This document shows positions 1 through 8,183 of a DNA stretch of 35,440 bases, one piece after another (the first letter of the stretch is position 1; each line of letters starts with the position of its first letter). Origin of the DNA: Apostichopus parvimensis (lineage: Eukaryota > Echinodermata > Holothuroidea > Aspidochirotida > Stichopodidae); assembly GCA_000934455.1 (NCBI GenBank), contig KN888090.1, forward strand, positions 2,440 through 37,879, written 5' to 3'. The notes under the pieces are model-generated. The model did no database searches, was not told the DNA's origin, and saw only the letters and a list, made by a program, of their open reading frames with translations. A program made the position numbers and the translations under genes.

Positions 1-312
1 CCCCGACGACTCGGTCGAGTTCAAGACCAGCCACAGTTGGTTTCATAGCACAATTTTACAATTGTTTAAGGCGTCCATACACACACGCGTCATGAAATTC
101 TATATATAGTATATACATATATATACATTAGTGAGAGAGGAAAAATGGAAACGTCAAAAATGGAGTTGTCAGTGTAAGGGGTAAGCTGAGGCGCACGCCC
201 CTTCCGAAATCCTCGACCCGTCACTGGCTACCCTGTGTATATAATAGGGATCAGAGCTGTAATTATGACTGTTCCTCTTTCTATTCCCGGTGTCTAGGCG
301 TTTTTTCTTCTA
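1..312. other. No gene seen; short AT-repeat tract
   Basis: I see no coding region or RNA gene here. Positions 101-126 are a short imperfect TA-rich tract. The right part leads into the pyrimidine-rich region and resembles transposon-derived flank, but no left terminus can be fixed. Confidence 0.5.
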
Positions 313-442
313 CTTCCTCCTTTTCTCCTTTTTCTCTCCTTCTTCTTTTTCTTTTCCCTTCCTTCCTTCCTCTCCTTTCCTCCTCTTTTCCCCCCTCTTT
401 TTTTCCCTTTTTTCTTCTCTTTTTTTCTCTCCTCTTTTTCTT
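313..442 (+). repeat. 130-base pure polypyrimidine tract
   Basis: Every base from the T after the A at 312 up to the A at 443 is C or T. Short CCTT and CTTTTT blocks are visible but there is no fixed period. Translation gives only Phe, Ser, Leu and Pro, so the open frame over it is a composition artefact. Long polypyrimidine runs can form triplex DNA, which is an inference here. The tract abuts a GC-rich transposon end at 445-489 and may be part of the same element. Confidence 0.85.
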
Positions 443-444
443 AC

Positions 445-489
445 CCGGGGGGCGCGCGCCCCCAACGCCCCCCCTGGATACGCGCCTGC
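445..489 (+). mobile_element. Right terminus of a non-autonomous DNA transposon
   Basis: A G run followed by C runs ends in CTGGATACGCGCCTG at 475-489. That resembles the CTTGGCTACGCGCCTG right terminus of the intact element at 34656-34973. The matching left end was not identified, so only the terminus is called. Confidence 0.5.
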
Positions 490-1286
490 TACATATGCTC
501 TAAGACTTTATTAAGTGATGATAAGTAGTATTAAACTCAGGAGAAGGAAGGGAAGGGGGCGGGGGTGAGCAGGTATAATGTTTCTTCTTTATATACCAGT
601 CTCTGAGATATCCACAAATATGTTGCTGTATTTGCTACTTTAAAACCAAAGCAGACGATGACGTGGGTTCCTCAATTTAGGCCTTACACATTATGTCAAT
701 ATTACTGTTTATAATAAAAACTAATATTTCCAAATAGCTTGCAACTTCTTACAAGCAATACACCACTCATGCACGGGTGATATCGAAAACCATTTGAGAC
801 TAGCCAAATTTGTAATGAAAATGCAAACATATGTTATTTCATATAAACGTCGTATGTGTTCCTTGCTTTTTGTTTTTATCTTTTATTCTGAACAGCTGAC
901 CTAATGACCTGTGTGTTTGACTATATACGTTGCAAGCCCGGTCTACGTACTTTGATCCTTTAAAGTATAAGACTCTTCCCTCATTATGTGGCATATACGT
1001 CGACATGACCATTATTTTGTTTGATTTAACATAATGTAGCCTACTCTCGTATATTACTAGTAACACTTACATTTTTGGACTTGGATGAACTTGTTCTGAG
1101 TCGTTTCCTTACTAAAGTTTGTTAGGGGATTATTTGATGAATAATTTACCTACATCAAGTGTGAACCCGCAGTATCTAGCTTGGATGATGCAATCACCAC
1201 CGTAGTTACAAGATAGTTTAGAATTTACATTTAGGCTTTACTAAATATAAGCAATATAAGTACAATATCTTCTATTAGAAATAAGT
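490..1286. other. No gene seen
   Basis: AT-rich sequence without a convincing exon. The minus-strand open frame at 839-1066 (75 codons) has no recognisable domain. Its non-ATG start and length are unremarkable for DNA of this composition. Confidence 0.5.
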
Positions 1287-1358
1287 GATCTCGTGGCGCA
1301 ACGGTAGCGCGTCTGACTCCAGATCAGAAGGTTGCGTGTTCGAATCACGTCGGGATCA
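1287..1358 (+). tRNA. tRNA-Trp (anticodon CCA), copy 1
   Basis: A 72-nt intron-less tRNA gene that reads UGG codons. The acceptor arms GATCTCG and CGGGATC pair over 7 bp, including one G-T wobble, followed by discriminator A at 1358. The D arm contains the box A-like TGGCGCAACGG. The anticodon stem CTGA/TCAG encloses loop CTCCAGA with anticodon CCA at 1319-1321. The T arm has the TTCGAAT loop (box B). A T run follows at about 1364. The gene differs from the two downstream copies only at positions 5 and 6 of the acceptor stem, and pairing is kept in both versions. It matches the animal cytosolic tRNA-Trp pattern. Confidence 0.97.
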
Positions 1359-1363
1359 GCGGA

Positions 1364-1371
1364 TTTTTTTT
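1364..1371 (+). terminator. Pol III T-run terminator of tRNA-Trp copy 1
   Basis: A run of eight T begins about 6 bases after the discriminator base, the usual RNA polymerase III stop signal. A further T-rich stretch follows it. Confidence 0.8.
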
Positions 1372-2109
1372 CTTTCCCTTTTTTAGACGTCTGTTGTCAT
1401 CAACTTCTCTGAAACAAATAGTTGAGAGAAGCCATTACTTTCACCCCAACGTGCAGCTTCATATCATTTGCACACACATATACTATCAACAGTACAAAAC
1501 TATGGCCTTGTAAGCAATTGAGGTTATAATTAACTACAAGTAAACCAAGAGTTTGATATCCGACCCCCCCTCCCACCCCCTTCTCTCCCCCATCTGACCA
1601 GATCGCTTGTCGCATATGGTCCATTTTTATTTGCAGCTTGCGTATACAATGCAGGTATAGCATATATGTATAATTTTGTTGTGCTTTTGAAATATTAATA
1701 ACAATATAAAGAATTAACGAGCATATGCTTAGTCTTATAGTCCCTACCAATATATGATGAACGGTTAAAACACATATATATTTTGAATCTTAAAAGTTAA
1801 ATTTGTATCATCACCATCAAGGCAAAGAACTTAGTCTAAATTCTACTTCATACATAAAAATATCACGGCGAGAGTTTGTTTGTGTTTTGTTTATTATTGA
1901 TGTAAAACTAATTGTTATTTGTATTGAAGAATGGGTATGGAGGGGGCTGGCGAGGAGAGACAGTGGTGTTCGTATACTGAATGTTGACCGTATAAATTCT
2001 TTGTATGGCCCGGTTCTGCTTCAATTGAATGAATATTTCAACCGAGCTACGTGAATATGAAGAAAGGACATGTGTAATATAGAAAACCAACATTTTGGAG
2101 AGTACTTAC
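1372..2109. other. No gene seen; could be intron of a minus-strand gene
   Basis: Contains only short unremarkable open frames on both strands, such as 1400-1750 minus and 1803-2054 plus. None has a domain or convincing splice context. If the minus-strand first exon at 2136-2110 is real, this stretch is its first intron. Confidence 0.35.
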
Positions 2110-2136
2110 CGCCACTCCGCCAGACCACTCCGCCAT
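2110..2136 (-). CDS. Possible first coding exon of a minus-strand gene
   Basis: On the minus strand an ATG in a fair Kozak context (GTCATGG) starts at 2136. It reads nine codons, MAEWSGGVA, and runs directly into the consensus splice donor GTAAGTACT, whose GT lies at 2109-2108. The exon would end in phase 0. The sequence GGCGGAGTGG occurs twice within the exon, which is locally GC-rich against an AT-rich background. The rest of such a gene would lie to the left, partly outside the window, and I could not identify its second exon. The product is unknown. Nine codons plus a donor can arise by chance, so this is only a candidate. Confidence 0.28.
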
Positions 2137-2490
2137 GACCAGTGATCGGTAGTCAACGGGCACACCAAACGCATAATTATCAGGAACTTAATTTCTGTGC
2201 TCAATATGACCAAAGTCTGCTTTGATATTTATGGGTCATATTAAATATGTTAGGAGGAGATGTAGGCCTATGACAACTTGGTTTTTACTTTGAAGGGTGA
2301 ACAGGGGCCCTGCAATTTTTCAGCACTATTACAATATTTTATAACGGAAACAAATACGGTAGGTACTGATATTATTTTAGGCTCCTTTTTGCAGGGAGGT
2401 TTGCATGATCACGTGGTTCACTACATCTTTAAGTCATGACTACGATAATTGCTAAATGTATTAACACATTGATCTTGTAAACGCTGACGA

Positions 2491-2562
2491 GATCCTGTGG
2501 CGCAACGGTAGCGCGTCTGACTCCAGATCAGAAGGTTGCGTGTTCGAATCACGTCGGGATCA
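2491..2562 (+). tRNA. tRNA-Trp (anticodon CCA), copy 2
   Basis: A 72-nt intron-less tRNA gene with acceptor arms GATCCTG and CGGGATC and discriminator A at 2562. Anticodon CCA lies at 2523-2525 in loop CTCCAGA. The T loop is TTCGAAT. It is identical to copy 3 over all 72 bases and differs from copy 1 at two acceptor-stem bases. It is same-strand with both neighbours and 1204 bp (start to start) from copy 1. Flanking sequences of the copies look unrelated by eye, so this is not a recent large tandem duplication. Confidence 0.97.
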
Positions 2563-2569
2563 TGGAATG

Positions 2570-2578
2570 TTTTTTTTT
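2570..2578 (+). terminator. Pol III T-run terminator of tRNA-Trp copy 2
   Basis: Nine consecutive T begin 8 bases after the tRNA end, typical of an RNA polymerase III terminator. Confidence 0.8.
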
Positions 2579-2935
2579 CTCAATGAAATGGGACATGATT
2601 TTAACATCTCCATATTACATGCTACACGTGGGATTAGTCGTGAACTATAAACAATAACTTTCACGGGATTTTCATTTTTAAAAAGATCCCAATCACTTAA
2701 AGTCTGACTTCGTAGGCCTATGTATCGATTTTGTTCACACTGATTAAGTATAAGGGATGTAAATTAACGGAAAATTATCACAATCTCAATAAATTAGCAT
2801 TAAGTAGTAATGAAGAAATGCAACAAACACAACAACAAAACTGGAGTATGAGTAAAAGACAGCATTGCCTACTATAACTGCAGTAATGCTCTATAGTTGT
2901 GGATAGTAACATATACCGTATATACAGGGAATGAT
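2579..2935. other. No gene seen
   Basis: AT-rich spacer between tRNA copies. One TAGGCCTA palindrome lies near 2713. No exon or RNA gene was recognised. Confidence 0.5.
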
Positions 2936-3186
2936 TCAGGATTTTGAAAAGTGGGGCGTGGGTGGCGTGTTGAAGGTGACTCCCCTCGTAGTGACATCTG
3001 GATATACCCCCACACCCTCAAACCAATATAGACGTGAAATGGATCATTCGGAGTCATATTTAGGCTGTAATTTAGGTTAATGCACGAAATATGGGTTATT
3101 AACTATGGCTAGCTACATATATTTTGGAGGTTGAGGGGGGGGGGGCTGGGAAGTTGCGCAACCCTACAAACCTGGATCTGCGCCTG
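2936..3186. mobile_element. Degenerate non-autonomous DNA transposon
   Basis: The left part reads CAGGATTTTGAAAAG followed by a G-rich block. The right part has an 11-base G run (3135-3145) and ends in CCTGGATCTGCGCCTG at 3171-3186. These pieces match the style of the CAGG...CCTG elements at 5564-7599 and 34656-34973. The left terminus lacks the full inverted repeat and no target duplication was found, so the boundaries are approximate. Confidence 0.45.
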
Positions 3187-3256
3187 GTATGTTTAAACTT
3201 GCATTACTGGCATACGGCTGTTCCATTGTCTTAACAAAATCATGTAATTTTACTGA

Positions 3257-3328
3257 GATCCTGTGGCGCAACGGTAGCGCGTCTGACTCCAGATCAGAAG
3301 GTTGCGTGTTCGAATCACGTCGGGATCA
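3257..3328 (+). tRNA. tRNA-Trp (anticodon CCA), copy 3
   Basis: Identical in all 72 bases to copy 2: acceptor GATCCTG paired with CGGGATC, anticodon CCA at 3289-3291, discriminator A at 3328, no intron. It starts 766 bp after copy 2 on the same strand. The T run after it is short (five T), so termination may be weaker than for the other two copies. Confidence 0.97.
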
Positions 3329-3338
3329 TTGTAAAAAC

Positions 3339-3343
3339 TTTTT
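3339..3343 (+). terminator. Short Pol III terminator of tRNA-Trp copy 3
   Basis: Five T, 10 bases after the tRNA end. This is enough for RNA polymerase III in many animals but shorter than at the other copies. Confidence 0.6.
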
Positions 3344-4593
3344 CTGTTGCCAGGAATGAAATGTTTTCATTCGTATGTTGTTTTGGATAAATATACGATA
3401 GAATAAAGCCTCGGGTTTGGGAAAGGGTATATAGGGCTCCTCTCTTATCTGTGAAATATATACGTTTTCCTTTGGAACAAAAACCTGTTAAGTTTTTTAC
3501 GTAAATTTGTATATGAACTCTTATACGATCAATTTCACATCACATTGATTTCAAATGATTTTACCGGCCAAATGTTACAATTCACGTAAAGTTTGGTGCA
3601 TCCCAATAGGAAAGCTGCTCTCTGTTTGCGTGTTTAGTTTTATGAATTTGTTATCTGGCAACAGCACAGTCAGTGACATCGTCATGGAGGATGATAATAA
3701 TTGTGACAAAGTAGTTGACAACGATGCCATTTCTTCTGTATAATTTCCGAATCATATTGGCCTAGCTCAAAGCTGAGGAAGAAGATATTCTGCATGTCTT
3801 AAAATTGTGACGAAAGAAATAACTAAGAGTTTCATCCAAAGTACTGATAAATGAGCGTTGTGTAAAGTTGGTTAATGTAAGTAAATAATAAGGAGAAAAC
3901 TGACCTTGATGAAAAATTAACTTAATTTAGAAAAGAAAAGCAAATGGTTTGCTTAAAGCAAGGCTCGCATCATTGAGATTATAAAATGGAAGCACAGACA
4001 TTTGTAGGATAGACCTGACGAAGTAAACACTTATAAAAGTTTTCGGCTGAAGTAATTAGTGATCTTCAGACAACCGTATATAGGTCTATCTTTAGAGTTA
4101 GAAAGCATTGTGATCATGGAATCATGAGATTGACAATAAGCTGTAAGAAATAATTCCATTTCCCCTTGTTTGTCTTCGACCTAGAATATATATACCGCAA
4201 TACACAGCTGTAGAAGTATAACAAATTGCAACAATTCACTTCATGTTCCCATTGTGTCATTTCTGTCTGGGTTCTCGCGATAAGGGCCAAGGCTTACATC
4301 ACCTCTTCTTAAATAAAAGGAAGAATCGTTTGCTCTGATTTTCCTTTATCACGAAACACGAAACCTGTAAGAATTCTTCAGAACTGAAACATATAAAAAT
4401 ATGTATCAATTTCTTCGGAAGTAAGTTTATCAACTTATATGTACTATCTCGAAACATGAAACCAATCAGCATTCGTCAAGTAACATTCGGCGTGTTCGAA
4501 CATTTTAAAGGCTGACTGCGTAAGGATAAAATTAACTCATATGTCTCGCATGACCGTTAGAAAATCATATCTTTAATCTGTTTTGTTTTCCAG
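3344..4593. other. No defensible gene; intergenic or intronic
   Basis: The plus-strand frame at 3555-3743 ends in an acidic stretch beginning with ATG at 3684 (MEDDNNCDKVV), but there is no domain and no clear splice signal. Inverted copies of GATAGACCT lie at 4008-4016 and 4082-4090, enclosing a CTGACGA motif (see rejected items). The end of the stretch is a pyrimidine-rich acceptor leading to the exon-like frame at 4594. Confidence 0.4.
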
Positions 4594-4798
4594 ACGACTA
4601 TATCCTTCACGTCAGTTTCTCCGTCGGAGCGGCATATATGTCACAAAGCCTCAAAGGGAGAACGTCATAGACATTTATGACCTCGAATATGATATATTGC
4701 GAAACTGTCTAGGATGTCTTCCATGGAGGTTTTATATGCATATGAACTTGTTTTGGTTGAGTTATTGTAATTTCAAAGACAATGGATTTACTTTATGA
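4594..4798 (+). CDS. Exon-like open frame behind a strong splice acceptor
   Basis: A long T/C-rich tract ends in TTTTCCAG at 4593. The frame that continues stays open for about 67 codons to a stop at 4796-4798. The peptide is mixed and non-repetitive, with segments such as RQFLRRSGIYVTKPQREN and IYDLEYDILRNC, and includes an aromatic-rich C-terminal part. It looks more like protein than most frames nearby. I do not recognise a family. If real it could be a terminal exon of a plus-strand gene. No matching upstream exon was found, no polyadenylation signal decides the end, and an internal donor (GAG/GTTTTA near 4728) would be weak. Confidence 0.3.
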
Positions 4799-4826
4799 TA
4801 GAGACCTGCGTTGAGGAGCCGACGTC

Positions 4827-4833
4827 ATATATG

Positions 4834-4872
<39 letters not shown>

Positions 4873-4876
4873 ATAT
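4827..4876 (+). repeat. Compound (TA)n(GT)n microsatellite
   Basis: An uninterrupted TA tract (about 4834-4850) passes directly into eleven GT units (4851-4872) and ends in TATATG. The minus-strand open frame across it (runs of Thr-His and Tyr-Ile) is produced by the repeat. Confidence 0.95.
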
Positions 4877-5563
4877 GTACTGTGATACAGCAATCTGAAT
4901 GTGAGCCATATACTAACTCACACATTACGGTAACATATATCACTATAGTAACGTAAAAAGTTACTTTCGACGATAAAAAAAACATGAAGAAGTGCTGGTG
5001 GACTGTTCTTTAGTACAGCTGTAATTCACGACATGAAATATATGTGAACTTTACGGTTTATCGGAGGAGGGCTGTTGAATAATCAGAGAACCTCGGTTGT
5101 CTCCTGGCTATACGTCACTGATTCAATTTTTAACGTTTTATTTATGGCAAGTTTCCACCACCGTAGAATAACAGAACCTTTAATCTATTGTGTCTATACC
5201 TGTCGATAACACTAACTTTGAAGAGCCGCATTTTAGTAAGGTGCATTGGGGGTCAAAAAACACACTAGCCGCGAATTCCCTGTTTACCACAAACTTGTAT
5301 CGCAGTCGGACATAATGGTTACGGTAGTTCATATTGAAAAATTGCTTATATAGCATCGGTAGAAATCAGTCTGCCAACCATTTGAGTATAGTTTTCAGAA
5401 CTGTGTGTGATCGGCATGTAGCAAGTGTGTCAACGTTTAAAAGTTTTTAAGTTCAAGATCCTTCCAACCTTGCAAGGTAAGACATTCATTTACTCTTAAA
5501 TGTATGCCTGTTTAATTAAATCAGAATTTAATTTACAGTAAATGTAAATGCGTTGTGCTATAG
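4877..5563. other. No gene seen; isolated splice donor
   Basis: A donor-like CAAG/GTAAGA lies at 5476/5477 downstream of a TATATAG at 5347. The spacing to a possible initiator is wrong and no coding frame reaches the donor. A non-coding first exon is possible but unsupported. Confidence 0.35.
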
Positions 5564-5748
5564 CAGGGGCGGATCCAGGGGGGGGGCCGACCCGGCCCCG
5601 GCCCCCCCTTTTTGGAAATCAGTTGCGTTTTTTTTTATGTGGGAGTACTTCAAATTCCTAATAGGCATAACTTGGTGAAAGAAAAGCCTAATATATCCGG
5701 CTGCTGTTCCCTGAAACGCGATCGTTTTTATTCCAAATTTGAAACTAA

Positions 5749-5988
5749 GACAACTATCAGGCCTATTATATATTATTCACCCCCGTCACAAGTGCCAGTG
5801 TAGAGCGTAGTAACTCATCTCTTCGCCATATTAAAAATAGGTACCGCAGCACGATGACGGAGGATCGTTTAAATGCGTTGATGATGCTCTTTGTACACAG
5901 GGACATACCTTTGGATTATGAAGAGATTGTGGATGAATATACTACTTGCCACCCTCGAAGGATGAGCTTTGTAAATCCTCTACAGTGA
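5749..5988 (+). pseudogene. hAT transposase C-terminal fragment (dimerisation domain)
   Basis: An open stretch of 79 codons ends at a TGA (5986-5988) and is preceded by TAA at 5746-5748. It reads the hallmark hAT C-terminal dimerisation region in order: PVTSASVERSNSSL at residues 12-25, RYRSTMTEDRLNAL at 31-44, then LFVHRDIPLDYEEIV at 47-61. In the family this block lies at the extreme C-terminus and mediates dimerisation of the transposase that cuts and joins the element. The N-terminal zinc finger and the RNase H-like catalytic core are absent. Upstream sequence in this frame is closed and lies close to the transposon's left end, so an internal deletion is the simplest explanation. The fragment has no start codon of its own and is not expected to be functional. 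Confidence 0.85.
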
Positions 5989-6006
5989 TCCATTTCCTGT
6001 TCTTTC

Positions 6007-6373
6007 CAGTGGCGGAGCGTCCATACAGTCAGGGGGGCGGATGCCCCCCTGACGAACTCAAATGAACTGCTGGCGCCCTTTTCAGCTCATAACCACTTTT
6101 TACTTATTCGCGATTATTTACTTTTTTATTGCGCTCTCATCTACCTATTGACATTTGTCACATTTTGTTGGTGACACCTATTTATTCTTCGTTTATCTGC
6201 AAATTAGCCAGGCCCGGAAAGGGTCATTTCCGGCGATCTAGGGAGTATCTTTACTCAAAAAATTTCTGTACGCTACGCGCCAACCTGTGGTGGCGCTCCG
6301 CTTAGATAGTGTCGAAAGCGCCCTTACAGACCATACTCGCCCCTCCTGACCAATACCCCTAGCTCCGCCGCTG
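6007..6373. mobile_element. Non-autonomous element with CAGTGGCGGAGC ends, nested
   Basis: The left end CAGTGGCGGAGC (6007-6018) and the right end GCTCCGCCGCTG (6362-6373) are inverted repeats with one mismatch. The interior shares a segment (GGCGCT...CGTTTAGATAGT style, about 6293-6314) with the sequence at 8184-8206, so the two elements are related. The 8-base flanks match at only four positions, so no target duplication is claimed. It lies just downstream of the hAT fragment's stop codon. Confidence 0.6.
6028..6053. repeat. Perfect 11-bp GC-rich hairpin
   Basis: GTCAGGGGGGC at 6028-6038 pairs perfectly with GCCCCCCTGAC at 6043-6053 around the four-base loop GGAT. It sits near the left end of the nested element, a common place for subterminal hairpins in DNA transposons. 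Confidence 0.85.
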
Positions 6374-6441
6374 GAACTTCTTTCTAGTACGTTTCGAAGA
6401 ATTTCTTATACTTGCAAGTTGTTATCACGCTGTTATTTTAA

Positions 6442-6682
6442 TTCCCAGGAAAGCTGTGGGCAAACCGGGTCCTCAGGACTTTGCAAAATGTGTTCAAAGT
6501 CAAGGTTAGGGTTCAGAAAATAGGTTACGGGTGCTCTCCCAATGGTAATCGGCTGCTGCCGATCCCTTAGTGATGCTAACAGCGGGAAACAAGAGCCAGA
6601 AAGTGTTTTTCGACGAATATCACTGACACATTATCCGAAATAGCAGAGTTTGGTTAGCCCTTGCCCACAACTTTCCTGGGAA
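6442..6682. mobile_element. MITE with 22-bp inverted repeats
   Basis: The first 22 bases (beginning TTCCCAGGAAAG) and the last 22 (ending CTTTCCTGGGAA) are inverted repeats with a single mismatch, 241 bp apart end to end. There is no coding capacity. Flanks show no convincing target duplication, so the superfamily is not assigned. It lies inside the larger hAT-like remnant. Confidence 0.7.
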
Positions 6683-7099
6683 AAACAATCACGCGGGCGA
6701 AGTGGGGGTTGGGGGAACATTACAGCGCGCCGGGGCGTAGTGGAAAACCTCCGTATTGGCTAAGTATATCATAATTATCTCATTGAATATATCTTGTTTT
6801 ATGTTTTTTTTTTGGGTGAATCTGGTGTCATAATTTTCGCGCAAAAGAAAAAACGAATCGACACAATAATAGTGTATCCATTGTAGTGCTCTACATGCAC
6901 TGTTGAGCGTTGTTAAATATGTGTCTATCGAGAAAAAATATGTGCACAAAAAAAGCGTGTCTGCAACGTTTCTGGTTTTTCTAGTTTTTGGCGAAATGTT
7001 TCACCATTTTGCATCTAAGCACTCACATTTAACCAAAAATTTCCAAGGGGGAGGTGGACAACCCCTCCCCCTAGACATGGGCGTAGGAGGCGGGGGTGG

Positions 7100-7124
7100 G
7101 GTTGGGGGGCTGCAGCCCCCAACC
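7100..7124. repeat. Near-perfect GC-rich palindrome
   Basis: G-rich and C-rich arms (GGTTGGGGG and CCCCCAACC) flank a central CTGCAG with only one extra G. It is part of the transposon cluster and explains the spurious proline/glycine-rich frames on both strands here. Confidence 0.75.
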
Positions 7125-7128
7125 AAAA

Positions 7129-7297
7129 TTTTTGGTGAAATTTGGGCAATATGCTGAGAATTTTTCGGGCACCTACTGAAAGAAGAAAAATCTGCAGTGT
7201 GTTTTTCAATTTTTTTGGTGAAAATTCGGGCAATATGCTGAGAATTTTTCGGGCACCTACTGAAAGAAGAATAATTTGCAATGTGTTTTTCAATGGT
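7129..7297. repeat. Two-copy tandem duplication of ~84 bp
   Basis: The segment containing GGGCAATATGCTGAG occurs at 7144 and again at 7228, 84 bp apart. The following ~60 bases match almost completely. Because 84 is a multiple of three, minus-strand frames show a repeated peptide (SSFSRCPKNSQHIA), which is a by-product of the repeat and not evidence for a gene. Confidence 0.9.
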
Positions 7298-7377
7298 TAA
7301 ACTGATATTATTATTATCGTTATTATTGTAATGACTTCCCCAATAGTTATAACCAATATGGAAGGGTAATAAGACGG

Positions 7378-7551
7378 AAAACATAACCAAAATTTTTCGC
7401 GCGCTCCGCGCGCGTTCAACATCTTTACGTGCATATCATATAGGCAGTTATCGGTTATTTGCATGTGATGTAATAACCGATGGACGCCTATATGATATGC
7501 ACATTAAGATGTTGATACGCGCGGAGCGCGCGAAAAATTTTGGTTATGTTT
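7378..7551. repeat. Large foldback palindrome (two ~85-bp arms)
   Basis: The left arm (7378 to about 7464) and the right arm (about 7467 to 7551) are inverted copies with only a few mismatches. The outermost ~35 bases (AAAACATAACCAAAATTTTT then CGCGCGCTCCGCGCG) match without error. There is almost no spacer. Transcribed or single-stranded, this would form a hairpin of about 85 bp. It may be a foldback MITE or subterminal structure of the surrounding element. Confidence 0.9.
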
Positions 7552-7683
7552 TTCGAGGATGTCGGCCCCCCCTTTCTCAAAATCCTGGATCCGCCCCTGT
7601 ATAGTATTGTCAGTGATGCGCGCCACGATGGCAGGGTTAGTTGGGGTCGGAGCGGTGGGGAGTGGGAGGTGGTTGGAGTGAAG

Positions 7684-8182
7684 ATGGGCGGATCCAGGGC
7701 CTTTGTTTGGGAGGGGCCAAAATGGCGTTAGAGTGATATGGGGGAGGGGTTTAAGGGGAGGGGGTGCCCCCCTTTGGAAAATTTTCTATTGCTGAATGCC
7801 CTCAGATGAAATTTGGTGCGACAAAAGTGTACAATGGTGATGTTAATTTACTTCTAAAAAAAATGTTTCCCAGGTGTAATTTTCTAAAATATTTATAAAA
7901 CAAAGTTAGGATCATCTTTCTCAAGAAATTTTATTTTTCATAGGTTATAAATTTCTTACAACCAGCCTGTAACTGCAAAATGGTGATAAACTGTAAATCC
8001 TCATGCTCATACATTTAATTTTAAACCAGAAAACGAAAAGGTTTAGACTAGTCTACCACTGCTATTCCTCTCGATTTTTTAAATTTCCAATCATATGATT
8101 TAGCGGATGTTCGGAAACACTTTTTGGCTCACCTTTGGGGGGCCATGGCCCCCGTTGGCCCCCCCCTTGGATCCGCCAGTGG
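7684..8182. mobile_element. Non-autonomous DNA transposon with GGCGGATCC ends
   Basis: The left end GGCGGATCCAGGG (from 7687) and the right end CCTTGGATCCGCC (to 8177) are inverted repeats with one mismatch, each beside a G-rich or C-rich block. The ends resemble those of the hAT-like remnant at 5564-7599, so it is probably the same broad family. There is no coding capacity and no target duplication was recognised. Confidence 0.6.
7740..7764 (+). other. Canonical G-quadruplex motif
   Basis: Four G runs of 5, 4, 4 and 5 are separated by loops of 1 (A), 5 (TTTAA) and 1 (A) bases. This fits the standard G-quadruplex pattern. It lies near the left end of the 7684-8182 element. Confidence 0.8.
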
Positions 8183-8183
8183 G

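Larger units (their letters stand above)
5564..7599. mobile_element. hAT-like DNA transposon remnant, internally deleted, with nested insertions
   Basis: The two ends are perfect 16-bp inverted repeats, CAGGGGCGGATCCAGG at 5564 and its complement ending at 7599. Both continue into a similar G-rich GGGGCCGAC block. TATAG flanks both ends (5559-5563 and 7600-7604). hAT elements normally make 8-bp duplications, so this 5-bp match may be partial or chance. Inside, 5749-5988 encodes the end of a hAT transposase, placed only ~200 bp from the left end, so most of the gene is missing. The interior also holds two MITE-like insertions (6007-6373, 6442-6682), an 84-bp tandem duplication and a foldback palindrome. 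The classification rests on the transposase piece. It is also possible that the two ends belong to different elements of the same family. Confidence 0.6.

Noticed and set aside
290..514. Phe/Ser/Leu-rich plus-strand frame that could look like a membrane peptide
   Set aside because: Produced by the polypyrimidine tract. No purines occur for 130 bases, so the amino-acid set is forced.
4008..4090. CTGACGA followed by a small AGT/ACT stem, flanked by inverted GATAGACCT, reminiscent of a hammerhead ribozyme
   Set aside because: The required GAAA after stem II is absent on the plus strand. On the minus strand the CTGAAGA and GAAA can be found but stem II does not pair.
5347..5476. TATATAG at 5347 followed by an initiator-like TCAGTC and a donor CAAG/GTAAGA, resembling a promoter with a non-coding first exon
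   Set aside because: The TATA to initiator distance is about 21 bases instead of about 30, and no coding exon can be linked to the donor.
7001..7390. 129-codon minus-strand frame with a repeated SRCPKNSQHIA peptide and a proline-rich C-terminus
   Set aside because: Explained by the 84-bp tandem duplication and the C-rich palindromes inside the transposon cluster.
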